64,000 nucleotides of DNA from an uncultured Aeriscardovia sp. Lineage in GTDB: Bacteria > Actinomycetota > Actinomycetes > Actinomycetales > Bifidobacteriaceae. Position 1 is the first letter of the stretch; the number at the start of each line of letters is the position of its first letter. The notes beneath the pieces are model-generated. The model was given only the letters and a program-made list of their open reading frames with translations, was not told the DNA's origin and did no database searches. Where the stretch lies: NCBI GenBank assembly GCA_903789535.1, contig CAIFES010000005.1, forward strand, positions 1 to 64,000, given 5' to 3'. The position numbers and the translations under genes are program-made. This document shows positions 27,671 to 36,270 of the stretch, piece after piece.

Positions 27671-28735
27671 TCACTCTCCCATCGCGAACTGCTGGCTGAA
27701 GCGGACGTCGCCTTCGACCAGATCATGCATGTCATTGATGTCATGGCGCAGCAGGAGCGCGCGCTCCACACCCACGCCGAACGCGAAACCGGTGTACTCG
27801 TCCGGGTCGAGGCCGGCTGAGCGCAGCACGTTGGGATGCACCATGCCGCAGCCGCCCCACTCGATCCAGCCGGCGCCGCCCTTCTTGTCGGGGAACCACA
27901 GGTCCATCTCGGCGCTGGGCTCGGTGAACGGGAAGTATGAGGGGCGCAGACGCGTGTGCGCCTCGGGGCCGAACATGGCCACGGCGAGCGCGTCGAGCGT
28001 GCCCTTCAGATCGCTCATCGTCAGACCCTTGTCCACGGCGAGCGCCTCGCACTGGTGGAACACCGGGGTGTGCGTGGCATCGAGCTCGTCGGTGCGGTAC
28101 ACGCGGCCGGTGCACGCCATATACAGCGGCACACCGCGGTGGATGAGCCCGCGCACCTGGTCGGAGCTCGTCTGTGTGCGCAGCACCATGTTCGAGCCCT
28201 TGAAGCCGGCGGCGTCCACGGCCTTGTCGCCCTTGACGTAGAACGTGTCCTGCATCTGGCGGGCGGGATGGTCGGGGCCGAAGTTGAGCGAGTCGAAGTC
28301 GAACCACTCGGAATCAACCTCGGGGCCTTCGGAGATGACCCAGCCCATCGAGACGAAGAAGTCCTGGATGTCCTCCATCAGCTTGGAAAGCGGGTGGCGG
28401 GCGCCGAGCGGGTGACGGTCCACCGGCAGGGTGACGTCCACCTTCTCATCACGCAGACGCTGCTGCTGCTCGATGGCCTTGATCTGCTCGCTGCGGGCAC
28501 CGTAGGCACGCCCGAACTCGGCGCGCAGCTTGCCCAGCAGCTGGCCGGCCTCCTTGCGCTGGTCGACCGGCAGGCTGCCCAGGCCGTGCTGGACGTGCGC
28601 GATGAGCGAGTCCTTGCCCACATACGTGTTGCGGGCCTCGTGCAGTTTTGCGCTGCTGTCGGCCGCGTTGACGGCCTCGATCCCCTCGTGGATCGTGTTG
28701 ACGAGCTCGTCTTTGTCGAATCCTTGATCCGCCAC
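27671..28735 (-). CDS. pheS: Phenylalanyl-tRNA synthetase alpha subunit
   Basis: The catalytic alpha subunit. Visible motifs are the N-terminal coiled coil (QRKEAGQLLGKLRAEFG), class II motif 2 region (VLRTQTSSDQVRGLI, GRVYRTDELDATH), and motif 3 (GFAFGVGVERALLLRH). I choose the GTG at 28735 (354 aa), which follows GGAAAGG by 9 nt and matches family length; the frame stays open 49 codons further up without similarity. pheT follows at once. Confidence 0.96.
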   Translation of the reverse strand: MADQGFDKDELVNTIHEGIEAVNAADSSAKLHEARNTYVGKDSLIAHVQHGLGSLPVDQRKEAGQLLGKLRAEFGRAYGARSEQIKAIEQQQRLRDEKVDVTLPVDRHPLGARHPLSKLMEDIQDFFVSMGWVISEGPEVDSEWFDFDSLNFGPDHPARQMQDTFYVKGDKAVDAAGFKGSNMVLRTQTSSDQVRGLIHRGVPLYMACTGRVYRTDELDATHTPVFHQCEALAVDKGLTMSDLKGTLDALAVAMFGPEAHTRLRPSYFPFTEPSAEMDLWFPDKKGGAGWIEWGGCGMVHPNVLRSAGLDPDEYTGFAFGVGVERALLLRHDINDMHDLVEGDVRFSQQFAMGE

Positions 28736-28902
28736 GAAAATCTGCCTTTCCGGTTCTCTGACGCCGGACGGTCGAAAAACCGCCCGTCGTATGCCCACCG
28801 TCGTACGAATACCGACGCTATTTTTCCACTGTGCCGATACACACCGGTTCGCGGCGGGCGCACAGTGCCGGCGCACCCGCACTGCGGCACGCCGTCTACA
28901 GC

Positions 28903-28935
28903 AAAACCCCGGCCCGCCTCCAGGGCAGACCGGGG
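28903..28935 (-). terminator. Terminator of the pyrD-pyrFE region
   Basis: On the minus strand CCCCGG-n-CTGCCC pairs with GGCGGG-n-CCGGGG (one mismatch), then TTTT. It lies about 50 nt past the stop of the PyrF-PyrE gene and before pheS, so pheST has its own promoter downstream of it. Confidence 0.85.
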
Positions 28936-28983
28936 CACGGGCACGGTGCGGATCCTGACGGATCTACGCCAGTCCCGCTCGTC

Positions 28984-30417
28984 TCACTGCTGGGTGCCGG
29001 TGGCGGGCGCATGCGCGTCCGACCAGGCCCACGGGTCCTTGCGCCACTCGTGCAGGGTGAGCGCCTCCTCGTGGCTGACGAGCCCGCGCTCCTCGGCCTC
29101 GGCGATCATCGTGGAGTAGCCGGTGACGTATTTATATGTCACGCCCGCCTGGGAGAAGTTGGTGTCGGCCTGCGGCAGCTGATAGGAGAAGATGCTGACC
29201 ACGCCGGCCACCTGCGCACCCTCGGCCTGCACGGCCTTGACGGCCTTGAGCACCGAGCCGCCTGTGGAGACGAGGTCGTCGATGACGACCACGCGCTGGC
29301 CCTTGCGCAGCACACCCTCGATCTGGCGGCCCTTGCCATGGTCCTTGGGCTTGGAGCGCACGTAGATCATCGGCTTGCCCAGATCCTCGGCCACCCAGGC
29401 GGCATGCGGGATGCCGGCGGTGGCGGTGCCGGCGATCACGTCCACATCGCCGAACTCGCGACGGATGAGCCGGCTCATGGCGGTGTGGATGTCTTGACGC
29501 ACCTGCGGGTAGGAGATGGTCAGGCGGTTGTCGCAGTAGATGGGCGTGTGCATGCCGCTCGCCCAGGTGAACGGCTCGCTGGGGCTGAGGGTCACGGCAT
29601 GGATGGAGAGCAGGTCGGCGGCCACGCGGCGGGCATCCTGCCGGCTGTCGCCGAGGAACTCGTCGCGGATGGTCTCGTAGGCGGCCACCGGGTCGGCGGC
29701 GCGGGTGATCGGCCGGCCCACCACGATGGCGTTGGCGCCCAGCTCGCGTGCGGCCTGCGGGGTGACGACGCGCCTCTGGTCGTCCTTGGCCCAGCCGGAG
29801 GGGCGGATGCCCGGGGTGACGCACAGGAAACCGGGGCGGGTCACCTCGCGGATGGCGCGCACCTCCTTGGCCGAGCAGACCACGCCGGCCAACCCGCACT
29901 CGTCAGCCAGATGCGCGTAATCGGCCACCGACTCGATGAGCGGGATGTCCACATGCTGCTGGTCGCGCAGGATCGTCTCGTCGATGGAGGTGAGCTGGGT
30001 GATGGCGAGCAGCTTCGCCGGCTCGACGCCCGCCTCGCCCGCGCCCTGGCGCAGCCCCTCAAGACCGGCGCGCAGCATCTCGGAGCCGCCGGCGGCATGA
30101 ATGGTGACGAAGTCGACGCCCAGGCGCCCGATGGCGGTCATCGCCCGGCGCACGGTGTTGGGGATGTCGTAGAGCTTGAGGTCGAGGAAGACGCGGAAAC
30201 CGCGGTCCTTCGCCTCGCGCACCATCTCCTTGCCCACGCCGTAGTACAGCTCCATGCCGATCTTGAGGATCGGCTTGTTCTTGACCTCGAGGCTGCCCAT
30301 CAGGCGCAGCGCCTCATCCTCGCTGGCGACGTCGATGGCGACGATCGGGTCGTACTGCGTGACCTTCTCGCTCAGCGTCGCACCCTGTGTGCCGTTCATA
30401 TTCGTGTTGTCCGTCAT
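28984..30417 (-). CDS. Fused orotidine 5'-phosphate decarboxylase and orotate phosphoribosyltransferase (UMP synthase, PyrF-PyrE order)
   Basis: One 477-aa polypeptide for the last two steps of UMP synthesis. Residues about 20-255 are OMP decarboxylase of the E. coli-like class: PIVAIDVASEDEA, the catalytic FLDLKLYDIPNTV (D-x-K-x-x-D) and VVTPQA/GRPITRAADP at the phosphate site. Residues about 265-460 are OPRT, with VDVIAGTATAGIPHAAWVA and the PRPP loop VVVIDDLVSTGGSVLKA. The order is the reverse of animal UMPS. GAGGAGC precedes the ATG. It follows pyrD after a 276-nt gap. Confidence 0.95.
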   Translation of the reverse strand: MTDNTNMNGTQGATLSEKVTQYDPIVAIDVASEDEALRLMGSLEVKNKPILKIGMELYYGVGKEMVREAKDRGFRVFLDLKLYDIPNTVRRAMTAIGRLGVDFVTIHAAGGSEMLRAGLEGLRQGAGEAGVEPAKLLAITQLTSIDETILRDQQHVDIPLIESVADYAHLADECGLAGVVCSAKEVRAIREVTRPGFLCVTPGIRPSGWAKDDQRRVVTPQAARELGANAIVVGRPITRAADPVAAYETIRDEFLGDSRQDARRVAADLLSIHAVTLSPSEPFTWASGMHTPIYCDNRLTISYPQVRQDIHTAMSRLIRREFGDVDVIAGTATAGIPHAAWVAEDLGKPMIYVRSKPKDHGKGRQIEGVLRKGQRVVVIDDLVSTGGSVLKAVKAVQAEGAQVAGVVSIFSYQLPQADTNFSQAGVTYKYVTGYSTMIAEAEERGLVSHEEALTLHEWRKDPWAWSDAHAPATGTQQ

Positions 30418-30456
30418 TTTTCTGCTCCTCTGTCTGTCCTTGTGTCTTTTCGCGAT

Positions 30457-30470
30457 GAATCGAACGATTC
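30457..30470. promoter_or_regulatory. Dyad upstream of the pyrFE fusion
   Basis: GAATCG-AA-CGATTC is a perfect inverted repeat 39 nt before the pyrFE start in a CA-rich leader. It may be an operator or a short RNA hairpin. It does not resemble a PyrR attenuator that I can recognise. Confidence 0.35.
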
Positions 30471-30693
30471 GATGCTTGTTGCTGGCTGTCTATCTCTGTT
30501 TGTGTCTGATTCTGTGTGGTTTTGTCCGTTGTTCGGTCGGTATCTGCCGTAAGTGGGGCTGTTCTGCCCGACCCCGCATAGGTATCTCGGCTTTGTGCGG
30601 TGTCCGTCGAATGCCCCGCCTTCTATCCTGCGACAACAAACCCCGCAATGACGCGGTAGAAGCGCGAGGCGATACCCCGGGTCGTCCCCTCAC

Positions 30694-31836
30694 CTACCGC
30701 ACATCTCGCAGATAGGCGAGGCTGCTGATGCCGTAGCGGTCCATCATCACCGGCAGATCGGCGATGATGCGCGGCAGGGCGAGCGGGTCGTCGAGCGCGG
30801 CGGAACCCACCTGCACGGCGTCCGCGCCGGCCATGAGGAACTCGAGCACGTCCTCGGCGCTGCGGATGCCGCCCACGCCGATGATCGGGATGTCCGAGAC
30901 GGCGCGCACCTCGTGGATGAGGCGCAGCGCGACCGGCTTGACGGCCGGACCGGACACGCCGCCGGTGACGTTGGACAGCAGCGGCCGGCGCGTGAACGGG
31001 TCGATCGCCAGACCCGTGAGCGTGTTGATCATGGTCAGGCCGTCCGCGCCGCCCCGCTCGGCGGCCTGGGCGATCGGCACGATGCTGGTGATGTTGGGGG
31101 TGAGCTTGACGTAGACGGGCACGCGGCTCGCCGCCTTGCACCGGCGCGTCAGCTCCTCCACCGTCTGCGGGTCGGTGCCCAGCGTCGCCCCGCCTTTTTT
31201 GACGTTGGGGCAGGAGACGTTGAGCTCGACGGCGGCGACGTGGTCCGACTGCGCCAGACGCGCCACAACCTGCTCGTACTCGTCCACGCTCGAGCCGGCC
31301 ACCGAGGCGACGACCGGCAGATCGGGGTAGTTGCCGGCGAGCCAGGGGATCTTCTCCCCCACCTCACGCTCGACGCCCACGTTGTGCAGGCCGTTGCAGT
31401 TCATCCAGCCGCTCTCGCTGTGGAAGAGACGCGGGGTGGGGTTGCCCGCGCGTGGCTTCAGGGTAGTGGATTTGAGCACGATGGCGCCGAGGCGGTCGAG
31501 GTCGTAGTCACGGGCGATGCCCTGCCCGTACCAGCAGGTGCCGCTCGCCGTCATCACCGGGTTCTTGAGGTCAAGCCCCGGCAGACTGACCGCGAGGCGC
31601 GGGTCGCGCACGACATCGCTGTGGATCGGCGCGGAGGTTGCCGGTGCCAGATCCGGGTCCGTCACCTGTGCCGTATCAGAGCTGTTCGTGCCAGCCCCGC
31701 CGCCCTGCCGGCCGTCCCCGCTGCCCTCGAGCAGATAGGCGTGAGGGGTGATCGGCAGGCCAGTCTGCGCCCGCATCGGATCGTCCCCTGCTCGCCTGCC
31801 GTCCGACTGCGTATTGTCCATCGATGTGTTCTCCAT
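30694..31836 (-). CDS. pyrD: Dihydroorotate dehydrogenase (class 1B-like catalytic subunit)
   Basis: PyrD oxidises dihydroorotate to orotate using FMN. It shows PGLDLKNPVMTASGTCW, KSTTLKPRAGNPTPR, the active-site loop ELNVSCPNVKKGG with catalytic Cys, TMINTLTG, and the FMN phosphate site GVGGIRSAEDVLEFLMAGADAVQ. A catalytic Cys marks class 1. An unusual N-terminal stretch of about 75 residues, polar and Ser/Gly/Asp-rich, precedes the barrel. The ATG at 31836 has GGGAGAG before it. The usual electron-transfer partner PyrK is not next to it. Confidence 0.92.
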   Translation of the reverse strand: MENTSMDNTQSDGRRAGDDPMRAQTGLPITPHAYLLEGSGDGRQGGGAGTNSSDTAQVTDPDLAPATSAPIHSDVVRDPRLAVSLPGLDLKNPVMTASGTCWYGQGIARDYDLDRLGAIVLKSTTLKPRAGNPTPRLFHSESGWMNCNGLHNVGVEREVGEKIPWLAGNYPDLPVVASVAGSSVDEYEQVVARLAQSDHVAAVELNVSCPNVKKGGATLGTDPQTVEELTRRCKAASRVPVYVKLTPNITSIVPIAQAAERGGADGLTMINTLTGLAIDPFTRRPLLSNVTGGVSGPAVKPVALRLIHEVRAVSDIPIIGVGGIRSAEDVLEFLMAGADAVQVGSAALDDPLALPRIIADLPVMMDRYGISSLAYLRDVR

Positions 31837-31869
31837 CAGACACTCTCCCATCAGTGCCGGCGTCTCAGT

Positions 31870-32056
31870 TCTGGAAGTCCCAGTGGTTCCGGCCTCCCAG
31901 TTCTGAAAGCAGTCCAGAAAGTTTCGAGGTCCCGAAGTTCCGAAGGTTCCAGAAGTTCCGGAAGTTTAGAAAATTCTGGAAGTTCGGAAAGTCCTGTTTC
32001 CCCCGGTCCCGACTCAGTCCTGAGCGCTCAGTCCTGAGCGCTCGGTCCTGAACTCT
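31870..32056. repeat. Repeat-rich leader between MFS gene and pyrD
   Basis: The stretch 31880-31995 holds many degenerate copies of GAAGTTC/GGAAGTT (on minus, GAACTTC). At 32015-32056 the 14-mer CAGTCCTGAGCGCT occurs twice exactly and once in degenerate form, the last touching the stop codon of the MFS gene. It appears to be locally expanded simple sequence in the pyrD 5' region. Confidence 0.7.
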
Positions 32057-33423
32057 CAGTTCTTGGCCGCCGCCGGCTGTGCGGCGAGGCGTGCCGCCTT
32101 GCGCTCCTGCGTGAGCTTGTGCAGGCCCGGCAGGCAGAGCATGACGACGAAGCTAAAGATGTAGAGGCAGGAGAGCGAGACCATCACCACGGTGACGTTG
32201 TTGTTCGTCACATCCATGATCAGGCCGATCACCACCGAGCTGAAACCGCCGATCGCGCGGCCCATATTCATGATGAAGTTGTTGGCCGTCGAGCGGATCT
32301 CGGTGGGATAGAGCAGCGAGATGACAGTGCCGTAGCCGCCGAACATGCCGTTGGAGAAGAAGCCGACGAGCGCGCCGGCCAACACGAGGGTGACGACATT
32401 CGAGGCCACGATGATGGTGTACATGCTGGCGCACGAGCCGAGCAGGAAGATGCCGAACGCCCAGCGCGGGCCGAACTTGTCCATCACGGTGCCGAAGACG
32501 ATCATGCCCAGGCACATACCCAGGATGGTGGCGATCATCCACAGCGAGGAGCCCTTGACGCTCAGGCCGGAGCGCTTCTGGGCGATGGTCGGCAGCCAGT
32601 TCATCAGGCCGAAGTAGCCGGCGATCTGCACGATGCACATGAGAATCAGCCCGATGGTCTGCCAGGCGAGGCGGCCATTAGCGAACAGGCGGGCGATGGA
32701 GACGCGGTGGTGCTCCTGCTGGGCCTTGTCATGCGCCTGCAGGAAGGTGTCGCTCTCCTTGACGTTGCGGCGGACGAAGAAGACGAGGATGACCGGGATG
32801 ACGCCGACGAGGAAGAGCAGCTTCCAGTTCGGCAGGATCCAGGTGGCGAGCAGCGCGGCGAGAATGGCGCCGACCTGGCCGCCGATGGCGCAGATGGAGG
32901 TGAGACGGCCCACATGCTCGCGCCTGAAGTTCTCGGCAACCATGGACATGCCCACGCCGTACTCGCCGCCGGCGCCGATGCCGGCGAGGAAGCGCAGCAC
33001 GTAGAGCACCCAGATGTTGTTGGCGAAGTAGGTCAGGCCCGTCGCGAGGGCAAAGATGAAGATGGTGTGGGAGAAGACTTTGACGCGGCCGAGCTTGTCG
33101 CCCAGGATGCCGAAGATGATGCCGCCCACGAGCATGCCGATGTTGGTGATGGTGCCGATCCAGCCGGCGGTCGTCTGTTTGATGCCAAAGTCGGCGATGA
33201 TGAGCGAGAGCGAGAACGAGAGGAACATGATGTCCATGTTCTCGAGCGTGAAGCCGGAGGCGGTGGAGGCGACGACCCAGCGCTGCTGGGTGGTCATCTT
33301 TTTGAACGAGAGCTTGTCGGAACCGTTGCTCGCGTTGGCGTTGTTGGTGATATTCGCGTTCGCGTTATCCGCGGCGTTCTGCCCGGCGGTGGCGGGCTGT
33401 GTGAGGGGAGCTGCTGAGCTCAT
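32056..33423 (-). CDS. MFS transporter, sugar/organic-acid proton symporter type
   Basis: A 12-helix major facilitator of 455 aa. The loop 2-3 motif GDKLGRVKVF and the RFLAGIGAGGEYGVG motif of helix 4 place it in the metabolite:H+ symporter/sugar-porter branch. The second half carries the matching FGTVMDKFGPRWAF and LYPTEIRSTANNF. The N terminus is Asn/Ala-rich and cytoplasmic. Substrate unknown; its place before pyrD raises uptake of orotate or a related acid as one idea. AAAGGAG precedes the ATG, after a 444-nt leader region. Confidence 0.88.
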   Translation of the reverse strand: MSSAAPLTQPATAGQNAADNANANITNNANASNGSDKLSFKKMTTQQRWVVASTASGFTLENMDIMFLSFSLSLIIADFGIKQTTAGWIGTITNIGMLVGGIIFGILGDKLGRVKVFSHTIFIFALATGLTYFANNIWVLYVLRFLAGIGAGGEYGVGMSMVAENFRREHVGRLTSICAIGGQVGAILAALLATWILPNWKLLFLVGVIPVILVFFVRRNVKESDTFLQAHDKAQQEHHRVSIARLFANGRLAWQTIGLILMCIVQIAGYFGLMNWLPTIAQKRSGLSVKGSSLWMIATILGMCLGMIVFGTVMDKFGPRWAFGIFLLGSCASMYTIIVASNVVTLVLAGALVGFFSNGMFGGYGTVISLLYPTEIRSTANNFIMNMGRAIGGFSSVVIGLIMDVTNNNVTVVMVSLSCLYIFSFVVMLCLPGLHKLTQERKAARLAAQPAAAKN

Positions 33424-33580
33424 TTCCTGCTTCTCCTTTAATTGGTGTGCGTGACCGGCGCAAAACAGTCGACATGCGCGTAGGCGTCAGGAAGACGGCA
33501 TCCATGCGCACGGATGACCGCCCCATCCGGCTCCGGTCCCTGCGGCAGGAAGGTCGCGGGGTGGATCCGGAAAAGGGCAT

Positions 33581-33608
33581 AAAAAAAGCGGAAGCAGAAC
33601 GCTTCCGC
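33581..33608 (-). terminator. Strong intrinsic terminator within the MFS leader
   Basis: GCGGAAGC and GCTTCCGC form a perfect 8-bp stem with a 5-nt loop, followed on the minus strand by seven T residues. It stands 157 nt before the MFS ATG and 260 nt after the preceding stop, too far to be a normal 3' terminator of that gene. Confidence 0.85.
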
Positions 33609-33646
33609 CACTGGCGACGCACGGGAAATGCGGCAACTGCGAGACC

Positions 33647-33671
33647 CGCCGAACGTGAAAACCGCTCGGCG
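33647..33671 (-). other. Hairpin upstream of the leader terminator
   Basis: CGCCGAGCG pairs with CGTTCGGCG (one G-T wobble) around a 7-nt loop GTTTTCA on the minus strand, 38 nt before the terminator stem. It could be part of a ligand-sensing or antiterminator fold. Confidence 0.6.
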
Positions 33672-33867
33672 TGAGGCAGCCTGCAATCCTGTGTATCGAA
33701 AATCATCAGAGGAAAAGATAGAAAATGCCTCTGACAAGACACAACCATCGGCGTGTCGGGAGGAATCCGCGGTCAGAACAGCCGCCACAGGCAACGTGTC
33801 CCAAAGCCCCGGCGCACAACATGGCTGACACCTTCAGTGAAGTGGGAAAAATCCCCCCCTGACAGAA

Positions 33868-34857
33868 TCATCCCTGTGCGTGGGCGGCCATGGCGAGGGT
33901 GTACATGAGCACCGCCCCGCTCATGGCGAGGTTGAGCGACTCGGCCTTGCCGTAGATGGGGATCATCACCGAGGCATCGGCGCGGGCGACGATGTCGGTG
34001 GGCAGCCCGCGCGCCTCGTTGCCGAACAGGAGGGCGAGCGGCGCAGTGCGACCGGAAACGGCGAGAAGCCGCCCCTCATCGCCAGTGCTGCCGGTGCCCG
34101 CTGACGCGGAAGAGGCGGATGTCGCCCTGCCGTAGACGAGCGTCGAGAGATCGTACGGCGCCTGCTCAGGCGTGCCGTGGATGTCGGCGGCCCACACGTC
34201 GGCGTGGTGCGCGGCGGCCCAGTCGAAGAACTCATCGGTGCCGGCCTGCAGCACCGGGATGTGGAAGAGCGAGCCGGCGGTGGAGCGGATCACCTTCGGG
34301 TTGAGCGGGTGGACGCAGTCGTCCACGAGCACGAGCGCGTCGAAACCGGCGGCGTCGGCGGTGCGGATGAGCGTGCCCTCGTTGCCCGGGTCGCGCACCT
34401 GCCAGCACGCCGCGATGAGCGGCACGGAACCCTTCAGAGCGCCAACCTGAGTATCGGCATCGGCACCGATACAGGCCTCGGAATCCGACGTCGCAGAACC
34501 GTCAGATAACGCGAAATCCGCCAGACTGCCCCCGAAATCTTTCGACAGGCCAATGGCCGCCACAGACTGGGCGTCCGGGCTCATCCGTGCGAGCACCTGC
34601 GTGCTCACCTTGTGCACATAGATCGGGTTCGGTGCGGCGAGCGCGGCCTCGATAATGTCGTCATTCGGGTCGGCGGAGGGGTCAATGTACACGTCGGTGA
34701 CGATGCCGGGCAGGCACGAGACGGCCTCGCGCACGGCCTGCGGCCCCTCGATGAGGAATTTTCCCTCGCGCCGGCGCACGGAGGCCTGGCGCAGGGAGGC
34801 GACGCGGCGGACGCGGTCGGCACGGGGATTGTCCATGAATTGTTGGCTCAGCGGCAT
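33868..34857 (-). CDS. TrmH (SpoU)-family RNA 2'-O-methyltransferase
   Basis: A 329-aa SPOUT methyltransferase. The N terminus (KFLIEGPQAVREAV) is the substrate-binding domain. The knotted catalytic part has motif 1 WQVRDPGNEGTLIRTADAAGF, motif 2 LLFGNEARGLP and motif 3 IPIYGKAESLNLAMSGAVLMY. An insert of about 40 Ser/Asp residues lies in the middle and another near residue 255. In actinobacteria such a gene often directly precedes pheS; here the MFS, pyrD and pyrFE genes lie between. The target rRNA or tRNA base is not known. Confidence 0.92.
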   Translation of the reverse strand: MPLSQQFMDNPRADRVRRVASLRQASVRRREGKFLIEGPQAVREAVSCLPGIVTDVYIDPSADPNDDIIEAALAAPNPIYVHKVSTQVLARMSPDAQSVAAIGLSKDFGGSLADFALSDGSATSDSEACIGADADTQVGALKGSVPLIAACWQVRDPGNEGTLIRTADAAGFDALVLVDDCVHPLNPKVIRSTAGSLFHIPVLQAGTDEFFDWAAAHHADVWAADIHGTPEQAPYDLSTLVYGRATSASSASAGTGSTGDEGRLLAVSGRTAPLALLFGNEARGLPTDIVARADASVMIPIYGKAESLNLAMSGAVLMYTLAMAAHAQG

Positions 34858-34910
34858 GCCTCCAGCCTACCGCCCGCCCGTCAGCAAAACGTCATCCGAC
34901 CATCTGCCGC

Positions 34911-36257
34911 TCACAGCTCCGCCTCATCCCACGAATCAGGACGTGGAATGGTGCGCAGCGGCGAGAACAGCGCCGTCGCCAGTGCGGCGAGCGCGAGGAC
35001 GAGGGCCGCGGCCATGAGGATCGAGAAGCCGTGCCGCAGCTGCAGGATGACGCCGGTCAGCGCCGGGGTGAACGCGCCGAGCAGACCGACCGCCGTCTCA
35101 AACACCGCCGAGGCGCGGCCCTGCATCTCGTCCGGGGTCTTGCCATAAATAAAGCCGAGCAGGCCGGAGTTGAGCGCGGGCAGCGGCAGTCCCATCACCG
35201 ACAGGCTGCACAGCACGGGCAGATAACTGCTCGTGAAGATGAGCGGGACGAAGCAGCAGCCCACCCACGCGAGCGAGACCCACAGGATGGTGCCGGTCGG
35301 CACCTTTTCCGTCACATAGTTGGCCAGTAGGGCGCCGACGAGCGAGACCGCGCCCATGCCCGTGTCAAGCAGACCGATCTTGACTGGGTTGATGCCCTCG
35401 GCGACGAACTGGATCTGTGCGCCGGTCTGCGCGGCGACGAAGGAGATGTTGACGAGCGCGCCGAGCGCGATGGCGGCGGCGAAGCGCTTCTTTGACAGCG
35501 CCCAGCGCCACCCCTCCCCCAGCTCTCGCCAGAAACCGGGGTTCGGGGTCGGCTCCAGGGCGTCGGCGTCAGTGTGAGCGGATGCCGCGCTCTTCCCCTC
35601 TTCGACTGTCTGAGTTTCTCCATCTGCCTTTTGTCCATCCGCCTCGCTCATGTCCATATCCGCACCGGCCCCACGCCGCCGCGCAGATGACGGCAGCGTG
35701 AGCGTCGCCACAAATCCGAGCGCGTACAGCACGGCTGCGGAGAAAATCGGCACGCACCGCGAGATTTTGTAGAGGAAGCCGGAGACCGCGCTGCCGGTCA
35801 GCCCGACGACGGCCTCGCGTGACTCGCGCACCGCCTGCGCCTTAGCGAACAGGCTTGTGGGGATGAGCGATTTGAGCATCGCGTCGTTGGCCGGGCCGAG
35901 CAGACCGACGACGAGCGAGAACAGCAGACAGATAACGGCGAGCGTGATGGCCCCCAGCCTGTTTGTGGCGACAAGGCCGCCAAGGAGCAGACAGAGGAGA
36001 AAACCGGCGGCGTTGGCGGCGAGCGTCATCCGGCGACGGTCCTGACGATCGGCAAGCGTGCCACCGATCGGCGTGAGAACCAGCGTTCCGACCGATTCGA
36101 TGGAGACGATCACGCCGGTTACCGCTTTCGACTGCGAGACGGCATAGGCGAGCAGAGAGACGGCGAACGTGCGCAGACTGACGGCGAAGACGTCGGTCGT
36201 GTCGGCCACGAACCACGCCGGATAGTGCCGGCTGCGCCACAAGGCGAAACGTTGCAT
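34911..36257 (-). CDS. MFS exporter, macrolide-efflux (MefA)-like
   Basis: A 12-helix major facilitator of about 448 aa. It begins with RSRHYPAWFVADTTDVFAVSLRT, has the loop motif GGTLADRQDRRRM and a central Ser/Glu-rich cytoplasmic loop, features of the MFS_3 group that includes macrolide exporters. The ATG at 36257 follows a run of eight G residues at RBS distance, GGGGGGGGTAGAG. The drug or metabolite exported is unknown. Confidence 0.85.
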   Translation of the reverse strand: MQRFALWRSRHYPAWFVADTTDVFAVSLRTFAVSLLAYAVSQSKAVTGVIVSIESVGTLVLTPIGGTLADRQDRRRMTLAANAAGFLLCLLLGGLVATNRLGAITLAVICLLFSLVVGLLGPANDAMLKSLIPTSLFAKAQAVRESREAVVGLTGSAVSGFLYKISRCVPIFSAAVLYALGFVATLTLPSSARRRGAGADMDMSEADGQKADGETQTVEEGKSAASAHTDADALEPTPNPGFWRELGEGWRWALSKKRFAAAIALGALVNISFVAAQTGAQIQFVAEGINPVKIGLLDTGMGAVSLVGALLANYVTEKVPTGTILWVSLAWVGCCFVPLIFTSSYLPVLCSLSVMGLPLPALNSGLLGFIYGKTPDEMQGRASAVFETAVGLLGAFTPALTGVILQLRHGFSILMAAALVLALAALATALFSPLRTIPRPDSWDEAEL

Positions 36258-36262
36258 CTCTA

Positions 36263-36270
36263 CCCCCCCC
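36263..36270 (-). repeat. G8 tract at the ribosome binding site of the MFS exporter
   Basis: Eight consecutive G residues (minus strand) lie 5 nt before the ATG and overlap the Shine-Dalgarno position. Slippage would alter RBS spacing but not reading frame. Confidence 0.8.

Larger units (their letters stand above)
33424..33867 (-). promoter_or_regulatory. Long structured leader of the MFS gene, candidate cis-regulatory RNA
   Basis: This 444-nt gap lies between the TrmH-family gene and the MFS gene, both leftward. It contains a 9-bp hairpin (33647-33671), then a strong intrinsic terminator (33581-33608), then about 157 nt before the start codon. Structure followed by a terminator within a leader is the layout of attenuators and riboswitches. 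I could not match it to a known class. A small RNA ending at the terminator is the alternative. Confidence 0.45.

Noticed and set aside
24977-27820. A 947-codon open frame on the plus strand opposite pheT
   Set aside because: The long frame follows from the codon bias of pheT; no domain, no start site.
28736-28900. Search for a T-box or Phe leader peptide before pheS
   Set aside because: No T-box core motif and no Phe-rich short frame were seen.
33438-33794. A 118-codon frame in the MFS leader
   Set aside because: It runs through the terminator hairpin, has no RBS and a Cys/Arg-rich composition of unconstrained sequence.
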